A stretch of DNA of 13,711 nt, taken from NCBI GenBank assembly GCA_014379165.1, contig JACMMG010000065.1, forward strand, positions 1-13,711. The letters run 5' to 3'. Shown here one piece after another: positions 6,917-13,442 of the stretch. The position numbers and the translations under genes were made by a program. The DNA is from Candidatus Parcubacteria bacterium (GTDB taxonomy: Bacteria > Patescibacteriota > Minisyncoccia > Phycocordibacterales > SBAW01). A model generated the notes under the pieces. The model searched no databases, was not told the origin of the DNA, and saw only the letters and a list, made by a program, of their open reading frames with translations. Position 1 is the stretch's first letter; every line of letters begins with the position of its first letter.

Positions 6917-6938
6917 TAGAAAATGAAGCGCGGGGAAC

Positions 6939-7580
6939 TTACTTGAGCCCCTGCCAAAAGCTCGAGGGGATGAGAAAATATGCCCTCACCCCCATGAGAA
7001 GGGTGGCGCCGATGATGACTGCCCAGCCACCTCCATCCTTCAGGGGTTGACCATCGTAGGTCCTTGCGTCACCCCACATGTTGATGAGCCCGAGGTATTT
7101 GTGGGTGCCAACGAAGAGGAACGCCGTGACCACGACGCACATCACCAGAAGAAGCATCGGATCTGGCTTGGGGGTGAAGACGAAGACCATGAGGATTGTC
7201 CACAACACGATCGCCATATAGACGCCGTGAAGCATCCCGGCGGCGGTAGTGTGGCGGTCATGGGCGTGGGCTTCATTGCCCCCGCTCCACATCCAGACGA
7301 AAATGCAGGTCACGAAGATAGAAATTGCCGCCATGGTAAGCATTTCGTCCCTACCCCATTCCTTTGCACACGCAAAGACGACGAGGCCGATGAAGGGTGC
7401 GAGGATGCAGAAGTCGATCGAGATCGCGTAGTGCCGATCCAACGACAGACCGCCGTGCCCCATGTGAAAGAGATTCTCCACCGTGAGAAACTTGTCACGC
7501 GATGCCGTCCACATCTGCAACACAACCAGCCCCATCAAGAAGCCGGTGAGACCGAGTGAGATTAAAAGTCGGAGCAGCAT
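6939..7580 (-). CDS. Multi-pass membrane protein, unknown, GC-rich, strong SD
   Basis: 213 aa, not recognised. About six hydrophobic segments: residues ~3-24, ~54-72, ~80-98, ~115-136, ~140-158 and ~184-204. Loops contain notable His-rich pieces: FHMGHGG (~38-44) and NEAHAHDRHTT (~102-112), which could bind metal but match no catalytic motif I know. The protein has no charged extramembrane domain. The start ATG has the best SD in the window (AGGAGG 5 nt upstream), its own promoter at 7635-7663 and its own terminator. Codons are GC-richer than in both neighbours and resemble those of the 389-733 gene. It lies on the minus strand just after the GT4 gene but seems independently transcribed. The antisense frame over it (7047-7559) is His/Glu/Asp-rich, the usual mirror of a membrane protein. 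Confidence 0.8.
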   Translation of the reverse strand: MLLRLLISLGLTGFLMGLVVLQMWTASRDKFLTVENLFHMGHGGLSLDRHYAISIDFCILAPFIGLVVFACAKEWGRDEMLTMAAISIFVTCIFVWMWSGGNEAHAHDRHTTAAGMLHGVYMAIVLWTILMVFVFTPKPDPMLLLVMCVVVTAFLFVGTHKYLGLINMWGDARTYDGQPLKDGGGWAVIIGATLLMGVRAYFLIPSSFWQGLK

Positions 7581-7582
7581 AG

Positions 7583-7592
7583 CTCCCTCCTC
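7583..7592 (-). promoter_or_regulatory. Strong Shine-Dalgarno of the 6939-7580 gene
   Basis: On the minus strand GAGGAGGGAG precedes the ATG, with AGGAGG 5 nt away. This full consensus contrasts with the absence of SD at most other starts in the window. Confidence 0.8.
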
Positions 7593-7634
7593 TATCTAGT
7601 TTCAACTCACGAACTCAAGGTCCGTATACTCTCT

Positions 7635-7663
7635 ATTATATCACACGTTAAACTAAAAAGCAA
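7635..7663 (-). promoter_or_regulatory. Promoter of the 6939-7580 gene
   Basis: On the minus strand TTGCTT (7658-7663) and TATAAT (7635-7640) have a 17-bp spacer; the -10 is a perfect consensus. Start point near 7628 gives a leader of about 48 nt. The -35 begins 2 bp past the stop codon of the upstream GT4 gene, and no terminator separates them, so some read-through from the DedA-GT4 unit is possible. Confidence 0.65.
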
Positions 7664-7665
7664 AT

Positions 7666-8802
7666 TTAGCGGACATGGTTTTGCAGGACCTTGGTATAAA
7701 CCTCCTGAAATTCAGCTGTGATGCTTTCTGGAGAAAATTGGAGCGACAGCACGCGGCCGCCCTCTCCGAGCGCTTGTGCATGCTCATCATTCTGTAAAAT
7801 TTCAAGTACGCGGCCGGCGAATGCAGTTGTGTTATTGGGTTCAACTATGTAACCACTCTTGCCTTCTTCAACATATTCCGGTGGGCCGCCAGCATTAGCA
7901 ACTACAACTGGTAGGCCGCACGCCATTGCCTGAAGCATCGACATGGGCTGATTTTCTGAGAGGCTGGTCATAAGAAACACGTCGCCGCAATTTATAGCCT
8001 CTACAAGTTTTTCGCCGCGCAACACACCAAGGAATCGTACATACGATTCGAGCCCCATTTCTTTTATTTTATTTTCTAAAGCAGTGCGGTGTGGGCCGTC
8101 GCCTACGAACACAAGCGTTGCTTGCGTACGCTTAATGACTTCCTCAAAAACTTCAAGTGCTACTTCGAGATTTTTTTCACGCGCAATGCGGCCAAAAATA
8201 AGCACGGTCTTGCCGGAAATTCCAAGATACTCTTTGCACTGCTCTTTAAACAGCGGGCGAAATACATCAGCAGGCACGTGGTTTGAAATGATGACCGAAG
8301 CTCTGTGAAAACCATGGTCAATCAGTTCTTTGCGCAGTTTCTCACTCGGGACCGTCACGAATGCGCACCGGTTGTAATACCAAGCAGAGAAACGACGTAC
8401 AAGATACGGGAAGGGAGGAAAATTAAGCTTCATATAATGCAAATAATCTGCAGGGAATGTGTGGTCGGTCCCGATTAGCGGCACGTTGAGGCGACGTGCC
8501 GTGTACCACGCAAAAAGCCCCGCGATGCCGAAGAGGTGTGTATGGATAATATCCGGCTTAAAGTTCCGCATATCACGAAGGGCGCCAAACGGCAGACTCA
8601 CAATCATGCTCCCTCCTGAGCCCGGCAGGGCAAAGGCGGGAAATCGAAACACTTTTGCATCGGCAATAGAGCCAGGAAGGCTTGGAGCATACACCCGCAC
8701 CTCATGGCCGTTCTTTTGCAGCTGACGCGCCAAAATATCTACTGAATCAACAAGACCTGAGATCATCGGTAGGTACTGGTCGGTGCAAATCGCGATGCGC
8801 AT
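7666..8802 (-). CDS. Family 4 glycosyltransferase (GT-B fold), possibly glycolipid-forming
   Basis: 378 aa, normal GT4 length. The N-terminal domain starts MRIAICTDQYLPMISGLVDS with the glycine-containing loop, and IIHTHLFGIAG and IGTDHTFPADYLHY resemble processive or lipid-directed GT4 enzymes such as diacylglycerol glucosyltransferases. The C-terminal domain has the donor-phosphate site FGRIAREKNLE (Arg205, Lys210), GDGP at ~234-237 and SLSENQPMSMLQAMACGLPVV. In that last motif the usual E-x7-E is E-x7-Q (Glu283, Gln291), so the second Glu is replaced. Its ATG lies 1 nt after the DedA stop (TAATATG), so the two genes form one operon. Donor and acceptor are not known; lipid acceptor is inferred from N-terminal similarity and from the DedA partner. 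Confidence 0.92.
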   Translation of the reverse strand: MRIAICTDQYLPMISGLVDSVDILARQLQKNGHEVRVYAPSLPGSIADAKVFRFPAFALPGSGGSMIVSLPFGALRDMRNFKPDIIHTHLFGIAGLFAWYTARRLNVPLIGTDHTFPADYLHYMKLNFPPFPYLVRRFSAWYYNRCAFVTVPSEKLRKELIDHGFHRASVIISNHVPADVFRPLFKEQCKEYLGISGKTVLIFGRIAREKNLEVALEVFEEVIKRTQATLVFVGDGPHRTALENKIKEMGLESYVRFLGVLRGEKLVEAINCGDVFLMTSLSENQPMSMLQAMACGLPVVVANAGGPPEYVEEGKSGYIVEPNNTTAFAGRVLEILQNDEHAQALGEGGRVLSLQFSPESITAEFQEVYTKVLQNHVR

Positions 8803-8803
8803 A

Positions 8804-9427
8804 TTATTTTTCCTGTGCTTCTTCTTTCTCTACAGCTCGCTCAGCCTCACGCATTTTTTTATTGATGTAGAACTTACCTATGAAATAGACGCTGAGAATA
8901 AGTGTGCCTCCACCTATTACATATTGGATATTTTCAAGAATGCCGGAGACCGAACCGAAACTGTTGCCAAAATAATAACCTAAGACCAAAAGCGTGCCGT
9001 AGTGCAAAATAGCGATCAGAAATCCGTAGCTGAGAAATTTTTTAAGGGGCATCTGGACCGTGCCGGCTATCATAATGAACGCAGCGGCAACTCCATAGGA
9101 GAGTTTGCTGAAGAACATTGTCTTCCACGCGTTTTTATTCCATAAATGTTTGATCTCCCCCATTTCCTTCTCCGTTATTCCCCAGCGCGTAAGCCAACGC
9201 TGTACAAAGGGTCTCTTGCCGCCCCAATAGCCCACCGCATACATTCCAAGATCGACAATCACGTCCCGTACAAGAAAAAATACTGCCAGTGCATAGATAT
9301 TGAAATATCCGAGCGAAGCTAGGGTTCCGGCGATAAATGCAATAATAGGTCCCTCGACAAATGAAAGCGGAATCAGAATCCAGTAGCGATATTCAAGAAT
9401 AAGAGTGCTGATATGGTCAAGGGGCAT
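8804..9427 (-). CDS. DedA/VTT-family membrane protein
   Basis: 207 aa, typical DedA size. SFVEGPIIAFIAGTLASLG (~23-41) is the conserved first re-entrant segment with its acidic residue, and the middle carries FVQRWLTRWGITEKE and FFSKLSYGVAAAFIMIAGTVQMPLKKFLSYGF, matching the conserved F-x-R-x(5)-R/P region of the family, although the usual first Arg is replaced by Lys here (FFSKLSYG). Four to five membrane helices; the C-terminus is a charged helix (REAERAVEKEEAQEK). Known DedA members translocate phospholipids or undecaprenyl phosphate across the membrane, so it may supply lipid carrier or lipid acceptor to the co-transcribed GT4. The start at 9427 lacks an SD; TATAAA ends 8 nt upstream. Family call is good; substrate unknown. 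Confidence 0.88.
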   Translation of the reverse strand: MPLDHISTLILEYRYWILIPLSFVEGPIIAFIAGTLASLGYFNIYALAVFFLVRDVIVDLGMYAVGYWGGKRPFVQRWLTRWGITEKEMGEIKHLWNKNAWKTMFFSKLSYGVAAAFIMIAGTVQMPLKKFLSYGFLIAILHYGTLLVLGYYFGNSFGSVSGILENIQYVIGGGTLILSVYFIGKFYINKKMREAERAVEKEEAQEK

Positions 9428-9435
9428 GGTATTGT

Positions 9436-9441
9436 TTTATA
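9436..9441 (-). promoter_or_regulatory. Leaderless-type -10 (TATAAA) before the DedA gene
   Basis: On the minus strand TATAAA ends 8 nt before the ATG at 9427. A second hexamer, TATACT at 9444-9449 on minus, would give about 16 nt spacing to the ATG. No SD is present. Confidence 0.45.
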
Positions 9442-9449
9442 CTAGTATA
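9438..9449. promoter_or_regulatory. Palindromic divergent promoter core
   Basis: TATACTAGTATA is a perfect 12-bp palindrome. On plus it gives TATACT (9438-9443) ending 7 nt before the ATG at 9451; on minus it gives TATACT (9444-9449) upstream of the DedA gene. The two start codons are only 23 nt apart, so both promoters must share this DNA. Confidence 0.55.
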
Positions 9450-9450
9450 T

Positions 9451-9942
9451 ATGACCGAGTGGAATAAAACCCTTCCCGCTTCGCGAATGATATATCCCGC
9501 TTCTTTTATCGACCGCACGAAATACGTCTTTTGGCGCCTCTATACACCCTTTCACCCTCTGGTGCGAGAGGTGTCGCTGAAAGTAGGAATCGTCTCAATG
9601 TCGCGGAAAATTGAGCGTTGGGGAGCCCGCCAGCAATATCTTCTTGGCACCATTGCTCCAGGAGAATCCATAGAAAGCGTGGTTGAGCATCTGGTGCAGA
9701 AGGGATTTTATAATCATTTTGTTGCCTGGGAAGACGAAGGCGAGGTAGCAAGTTTGCGCTACTTGCCAGACTTTAAATACCAATATCATATCCGGATTTT
9801 TAAAGATGGAGAAATCCGCGCTCATTACGAATACACTCCGGAATGTCACCCTATCTACCACTATTACGAGCGAGGCTGTTTTGAGGACCGGAGGGAGGAA
9901 TTCCTTAAAATATTGGGAGGTAAACTAGCTCCTCTTACGTAA
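9451..9942 (+). CDS. Conserved-looking 163-aa protein, unknown
   Basis: I do not recognise a family. It is a soluble-looking, aromatic-rich protein without signal peptide or membrane segment. Two halves are visible: residues 1-65, basic with many Arg/Lys and Trp/Tyr (FIDRTKYVFWRLYTPF), and residues 66-155, which read like a small alpha/beta domain with a helix (ESIESVVEHLVQKGF) followed by strands (HFVAWEDEGEVASLRYL, YQYHIRIFKDGEIRAHYEY) and a His/Tyr/Cys patch (CHPIYHYYERGCFE). It is divergent from the DedA-GT4 operon and shares its promoter DNA. A TATACT element 7 nt upstream and the absence of an SD suggest a leaderless transcript. Coding nature is supported by length, normal codon use and the promoter. 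Confidence 0.75.
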   Translation: MTEWNKTLPASRMIYPASFIDRTKYVFWRLYTPFHPLVREVSLKVGIVSMSRKIERWGARQQYLLGTIAPGESIESVVEHLVQKGFYNHFVAWEDEGEVASLRYLPDFKYQYHIRIFKDGEIRAHYEYTPECHPIYHYYERGCFEDRREEFLKILGGKLAPLT

Positions 9943-10048
9943 GAATAAGGCTTTTTAAGCGTCTTCATGAAGTGTTCAGACAGCTTTGTCACACTTATGA
10001 CTAGAGGATATTTGGTTCGTGTTCAGGAAACTATCAGCATACCTAACC
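9943..10048 (+). promoter_or_regulatory. Upstream region of the response regulator gene, with possible control sites
   Basis: No gene is seen here. It contains GTGTTCAG twice (9972-9979 and 10019-10026), the inverted repeat GTCA-N6-TGAC (9988-10001), and a weak second promoter candidate TTGTCA (9986-9991) with TATTTG (10009-10014), 17 bp apart. Any of these could serve autoregulation by the OmpR-type regulator, but none is proven. Confidence 0.25.
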
Positions 10049-10054
10049 TATAAT
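10049..10054 (+). promoter_or_regulatory. Consensus -10 (TATAAT) just before the response regulator
   Basis: TATAAT ends 6 nt before the ATG at 10061, so transcription should start at or next to the A of the ATG. This places an upstream in-frame ATG at 10019 outside the transcript and favours 10061 as the start. Confidence 0.6.
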
Positions 10055-10060
10055 CGTTAT

Positions 10061-10750
10061 ATGCACATCCTTATAGTAGAAGACGAAGAAAAGCTCGCGC
10101 GGGCCCTTAAAAAAGGTCTTGAAATAAAAGGTTTTGCAGTAGATTGGCTAGCCGACTCAGAAAAAGCCAAAACCCGTATCTTGCTGTACCGAAACGAATA
10201 CGATCTTATTATTCTTGACCTCATGCTCCCGGGTATAGACGGTGCTACGATTACGGAAGCAGTTCGAAAAGAAAATGTCACAACACCCATTGTTATACTC
10301 ACTGCACGCAACGAGACGGAACACAAAGTCGACTTGCTTAATAAAGGTGCCGATGATTACATTGTAAAACCGTTCTCTTTTGAGGAGCTGCTTGCCCGCA
10401 TTAACTCAGTCTTACGTCGCCCTGCCAATGTGCATCCTGGGGTACTGAAGGTAGGACCGCTTGAAATGGATGCCGCCACGCGCGTAGTGCGAAAAAACGG
10501 AGTTGAGGTACCGCTGACGCTCAAAGAATTTTCGCTTCTGGAGTGCTTCATGCGCCAACCGGGTGAAGTGTTGCCGCGCGAAAAACTATTCGATCATGTG
10601 TGGGACTTCAATTCGCTTTCATGGTCGAACGTACTGGACGTCCACATGAAAAATCTTCGTAAAAAATTAAATAATGATGACAATGATGGAGCGCTATTTG
10701 AGACTGTTCGTGGGGTGGGTTACCGCCTCGCGGGAGAAATACACGAGTGA
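10061..10750 (+). CDS. OmpR/PhoB-family response regulator
   Basis: 229 aa. The N-terminal receiver begins MHILIVEDEEKLA with acidic residues Glu7, Asp8 and Glu9; the phosphoacceptor is Asp53 in LIILDLMLPGIDG, followed by the conserved Thr in VILTAR and Lys in DDYIVKPF. The C-terminal winged-helix domain (~130-226) has the PLTLKEFSLLECFMRQPGEVLPREKL start, the recognition helix region SNVLDVHMKNLRKKL and the closing wing TVRGVGYRL. Start chosen at 10061, not at the in-frame ATG at 10019, because receivers begin exactly here and a TATAAT lies 6 nt upstream. It works with the histidine kinase encoded by the overlapping next gene. Targets are unknown; the downstream cupin and GH130 genes on the same strand are candidates. 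Confidence 0.95.
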   Translation: MHILIVEDEEKLARALKKGLEIKGFAVDWLADSEKAKTRILLYRNEYDLIILDLMLPGIDGATITEAVRKENVTTPIVILTARNETEHKVDLLNKGADDYIVKPFSFEELLARINSVLRRPANVHPGVLKVGPLEMDAATRVVRKNGVEVPLTLKEFSLLECFMRQPGEVLPREKLFDHVWDFNSLSWSNVLDVHMKNLRKKLNNDDNDGALFETVRGVGYRLAGEIHE

Positions 10751-11834
10751 TCTTTTCTTCCGTACAACCGTCCATGTAGTAGTACTCCAAGCAGTTCTGG
10801 TATGTATCTGCATCGTTACCTTCTGGTGGACTCTCCAATACACCAATGACCGCATCCTGGCAGCGGTAGTGAGTAATATTCAGGAAATTGTTACCAACGC
10901 CTCTACCGCAGATCCCAAAGAACTTGCTCGCTCGATAAGCGCTATTCAAGATCGCGCAGTTATTCTCGCATTTGGAAGTGTACTGGTCTTGTCTCTCTTG
11001 TTTGGTATTCTTTTAGCACGTTTTACTTTGCGTCCGGCACGCGAAACACTGCGCTATCAAAAAATTTTCATTAGCAATGTTGCACATGAACTGCGCACTC
11101 CCCTTTCGACTATTAAGACTTCAAGCGAAGTGGCGCTCTTGGACAATAATCTTGCCTACCCCATGCGCAAGACGTTTGGAGAAATCTTGATCGAACTTGA
11201 CCGCATTTCGCAAATTATCAATAATTTGCTTTCTCTTAACACCCTCACACGACCCGAGCGTATGCAGTTTAAAGACGTCGACTTGGGTGACATTGTGGAG
11301 GACGTCGTACAGCGCCTTCAGACCTTCGCGACAGAACGCGATATTAAAATAATAGTTAAAACTGATGCGCGCCGCACGGTATGGGGCAATCCAAGCGCCC
11401 TTGAACAGATCGTCAATAATTTGATCAAAAACGCTCTGAGCTACACTCCGAAAAGCGCCGAGGGTGTGGTTACTGTTTCCGTCCGTCCCGATTATAACGG
11501 CTTAATTGTACTTTCCGTAGCAGACAATGGTATTGGTATCTCGCAGGAAGATCTTTTTCATATTTTTGAGCCATTTTATCGGGCAGACACCTCACGCGTA
11601 CGAAAGATTAAAAAAACTGGCAGCGGCCTGGGGCTCACGATCGTAAACGAAATCGTACGCGTACATCATGGACGCATCAATATTCAAAGTGCTCTGCATA
11701 AAGGCACGACTGTGTCTGTTACGCTTCCTTCCGGTATGCAAGAAGGGAAAACCGAAGGAGGTCAACCGAGTCGTGGGCAAAGCGAAGTGATGCTCGATTT
11801 TTCAAAGGGACAAAAGCATACAATGCAGAATTAA
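10674..11834 (+). CDS. Sensor histidine kinase, partner of the OmpR-type regulator
   Basis: 386 aa from the first in-frame ATG. Two membrane helices (~32-54 and ~93-115) flank a short ~38-residue extracytoplasmic loop (NDRILAAVVSNIQEIVTNAS...), so the sensor part is very small. The HisKA domain has NVAHELRTPL with phosphoacceptor His138. HATPase_c shows the N box EQIVNNLIKNALSYTP, G1 DNGIGI, F box FEPFYRAD and G2 GSGLGLTIV. A ~35-residue polar tail follows. The start is unsure: ATGs at 10674, 10677, 10683 and 10686 and a GTG at 10710 all lie inside the response regulator gene, so an overlap of at least ~40 and up to 77 nt is unavoidable since no usable start follows the regulator stop. The overlap implies translational coupling. 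All catalytic motifs are intact. Confidence 0.93.
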   Translation: MMTMMERYLRLFVGWVTASREKYTSDLFFRTTVHVVVLQAVLVCICIVTFWWTLQYTNDRILAAVVSNIQEIVTNASTADPKELARSISAIQDRAVILAFGSVLVLSLLFGILLARFTLRPARETLRYQKIFISNVAHELRTPLSTIKTSSEVALLDNNLAYPMRKTFGEILIELDRISQIINNLLSLNTLTRPERMQFKDVDLGDIVEDVVQRLQTFATERDIKIIVKTDARRTVWGNPSALEQIVNNLIKNALSYTPKSAEGVVTVSVRPDYNGLIVLSVADNGIGISQEDLFHIFEPFYRADTSRVRKIKKTGSGLGLTIVNEIVRVHHGRINIQSALHKGTTVSVTLPSGMQEGKTEGGQPSRGQSEVMLDFSKGQKHTMQN

Positions 11835-11841
11835 TTAGCGG

Positions 11842-11847
11842 TATACT
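11842..11847 (+). promoter_or_regulatory. -10-like TATACT before the cupin gene
   Basis: TATACT ends 6 nt before the ATG at 11854. The intervening bases AGGAAG could also act as a very close SD, so this gene may be read from its own leaderless transcript, from the upstream kinase message, or from both. Confidence 0.45.
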
Positions 11848-11853
11848 AGGAAG

Positions 11854-12207
11854 ATGGAAAATCTTCCGAATTATGAAAAAGAGGAGCGGCCATGGGGAAA
11901 TTTCGAGCGGTTTACGCTCAATGAAAAAAGTACAGTTAAAATTTTAACTATTAAAGCGGGCGAGGCGTTCAGTTTGCAGACTCACGAGGGTCGCAAGGAA
12001 TTTTGGCATATTATTTCCGGGAATGGAAAAATTACCGTCGGCACGAACATTTCAGAGGCACAAGCGGGACAGGAGTTCCTTGTGCCGCCTAGAACCTTGC
12101 ACAGAGCCGAAGGAGGGAGCGAGTCGTTGGTCATTTTAGAAATTTCCCTCGGAGAATTCGACGAAAGTGATGTTACAAGGATCGAAGATAAATATGGGCG
12201 GCACTAA
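11854..12207 (+). CDS. Type II phosphomannose isomerase-like cupin
   Basis: 117 aa, a single cupin barrel corresponding to the C-terminal domain of ManC/AlgA-type bifunctional enzymes, here stand-alone. The N-terminus has the family signature RPWGNFERF; the metal site is Gln42, His44 and Glu49 in SLQTHEGRKEFW, and His83 in PPRTLHRAE; the ILEISLGEFDESDVTRIEDKYGR ending is characteristic, including the final R-x-x-D-x-Y-G-R. Expected reaction: mannose 6-phosphate to fructose 6-phosphate and back, feeding or draining GDP-mannose synthesis. Gap of 19 nt to the upstream kinase and 19 nt to the downstream GH130 gene. Its position beside GH130 genes supports a mannose role. Stand-alone members may have other sugar-phosphate substrates, so enzymatic specificity is inferred. 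Confidence 0.9.
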   Translation: MENLPNYEKEERPWGNFERFTLNEKSTVKILTIKAGEAFSLQTHEGRKEFWHIISGNGKITVGTNISEAQAGQEFLVPPRTLHRAEGGSESLVILEISLGEFDESDVTRIEDKYGRH

Positions 12208-12226
12208 AGAAGATATGTATTAGAAA

Positions 12227-13417
12227 ATGGGAGAAGCACTTTCGGCGGCAATAATAGTGGCGGGAATCGCTGTAGGCGGTCTGGGCATATTAGCTGCGCT
12301 AATAGCAATTATCCTTGGATGTATAGCGCTTTTCTTCTACTGGATCTATGACGTCCGAAAGCCCCTTACTTTTTTCCGCTTTCCTGCAAATCCTCTTTTT
12401 TCTCCGCTGCCGCATCAGTGGTGGGAGTCTGAAGCAGTATTTAACCCTGCGGCTGTGGTACATGAGGGTGCTGTGCATCTGTTTTATCGTGCGCTCGGGC
12501 GGGACGGCATTTCACGTATTGGCTATGCAAAGAGCCTAGATGGTATTCACTTCGAGCGCTTACCCAATCCAGTATACGCGGCCGAAAATATAGAAGAAGC
12601 GCGAAATCATCACCCCTATACCTCACCCTCTCGTCTGAGCTATGACACAGTCTTGTACGCATCAGGAGGAGGCTGGGGCGGATGCGAAGATCCGCGAGCC
12701 GTTATGATCGACGGACACGTATATCTAACCTTTAATATGTTCAATGGTTGGCATTCGATGCGAGTCGCAATTACTTCCATTGCTGGAGTAGATCTTTCGC
12801 AGCAGCGTTTTGATTGGCGGCGTTTCCGCTATCTTTCGCGCCCCGGCGAGCGCCATAAGAATTGGGTGCTGTTTCCGGAAAAGATTGGTGGCAAATACGC
12901 CCTTTTTCATAATCTTTATACAGGCGATCCTTCGCGTGTACGAGTGAGCTATATGGATGAACTCGATATGTCGAAGGCTCCCTATCAACATGAAAGTCCT
13001 GACCCACACCACCTCCCTGACCATTACGTTGCGTGGCACAACAGAACACGCAGTGCAGCCTCCCCCCCTATTAAGACCTCTGAGGGCTGGCTCTTGCTCT
13101 ACCATGCGATGGATAAGGATGATCCGAACCGCTATAAAGTGGGAGCATTATTGCTTGACCTTGATGATCCGACAAAAGTTCTCTTTCGTTCCTCCAAGCC
13201 GGTTTTGGCACCGGACGCTTGGTATGAAAATGATTGGAAGGCTGGAATCATGTATGCATCCGGTGCGGTAGTCTTCAATGGTGATCTTTTGGTGTATTAC
13301 GGAGGAGGCGACAAACATGTTGCTGCTGCAAAAGCGAATTTGCGAGATTTCCTGCGCCGACTTACGCATGATGAGCACGCTGTCCTAGAGCCATTGGAAA
13401 ATATTTCCGTTCATTAA
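12227..13417 (+). CDS. GH130-family glycoside phosphorylase/hydrolase with N-terminal membrane anchor
   Basis: 396 aa. Residues ~7-41 are an unbroken hydrophobic stretch (AAIIVAGIAVGG... to ...FFYWIY), long enough for one long helix or a tight hairpin. From ~52 on follows a five-bladed beta-propeller of GH130 type: NPLFSP, FNPAAVVHEG, LFYRALGRDGISRIGYAKSLDG (~85-106), GGCEDPRA (Cys153, Glu154, Asp155, Arg157), KNWVLFPEKIGGKYALFHN (~211-229) and LLVYYGGGDKHVAAA near the end. GH130 enzymes split beta-mannosides by phosphorolysis or hydrolysis; I cannot tell which from sequence. Compared with the next gene, there is a ~20-residue insertion before GGCEDPR. Basic residues just after the anchor (DVRK) suggest a cytoplasmic propeller by the positive-inside rule, but this is weak. 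Start at 12227 lacks a good SD. Confidence 0.88.
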   Translation: MGEALSAAIIVAGIAVGGLGILAALIAIILGCIALFFYWIYDVRKPLTFFRFPANPLFSPLPHQWWESEAVFNPAAVVHEGAVHLFYRALGRDGISRIGYAKSLDGIHFERLPNPVYAAENIEEARNHHPYTSPSRLSYDTVLYASGGGWGGCEDPRAVMIDGHVYLTFNMFNGWHSMRVAITSIAGVDLSQQRFDWRRFRYLSRPGERHKNWVLFPEKIGGKYALFHNLYTGDPSRVRVSYMDELDMSKAPYQHESPDPHHLPDHYVAWHNRTRSAASPPIKTSEGWLLLYHAMDKDDPNRYKVGALLLDLDDPTKVLFRSSKPVLAPDAWYENDWKAGIMYASGAVVFNGDLLVYYGGGDKHVAAAKANLRDFLRRLTHDEHAVLEPLENISVH

Positions 13418-13428
13418 GGTATATACGA

Positions 13429-13434
13429 TATACT
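13429..13434 (+). promoter_or_regulatory. -10-like TATACT before the second GH130 gene
   Basis: TATACT ends 8 nt before the ATG at 13443; the overlapping TACTAT (13431-13436) ends 6 nt before it. No SD is present. It fits the leaderless pattern seen at several other genes. Confidence 0.45.
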
Positions 13435-13442
13435 ATAACCAT

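Noticed and set aside
7047..7559. 170-aa plus-strand open frame, rich in His, Asp and Glu
   Set aside because: It is the mirror of the hydrophobic membrane-protein gene on minus, which has promoter, SD and terminator. The plus frame has no SD, and its composition is what antisense of Leu/Val/Ile/Met codons produces.
10019..10060. 14-residue N-terminal extension of the response regulator
   Set aside because: Receiver domains start at MHILIVEDE, and the consensus TATAAT at 10049-10054 lies within the extension.
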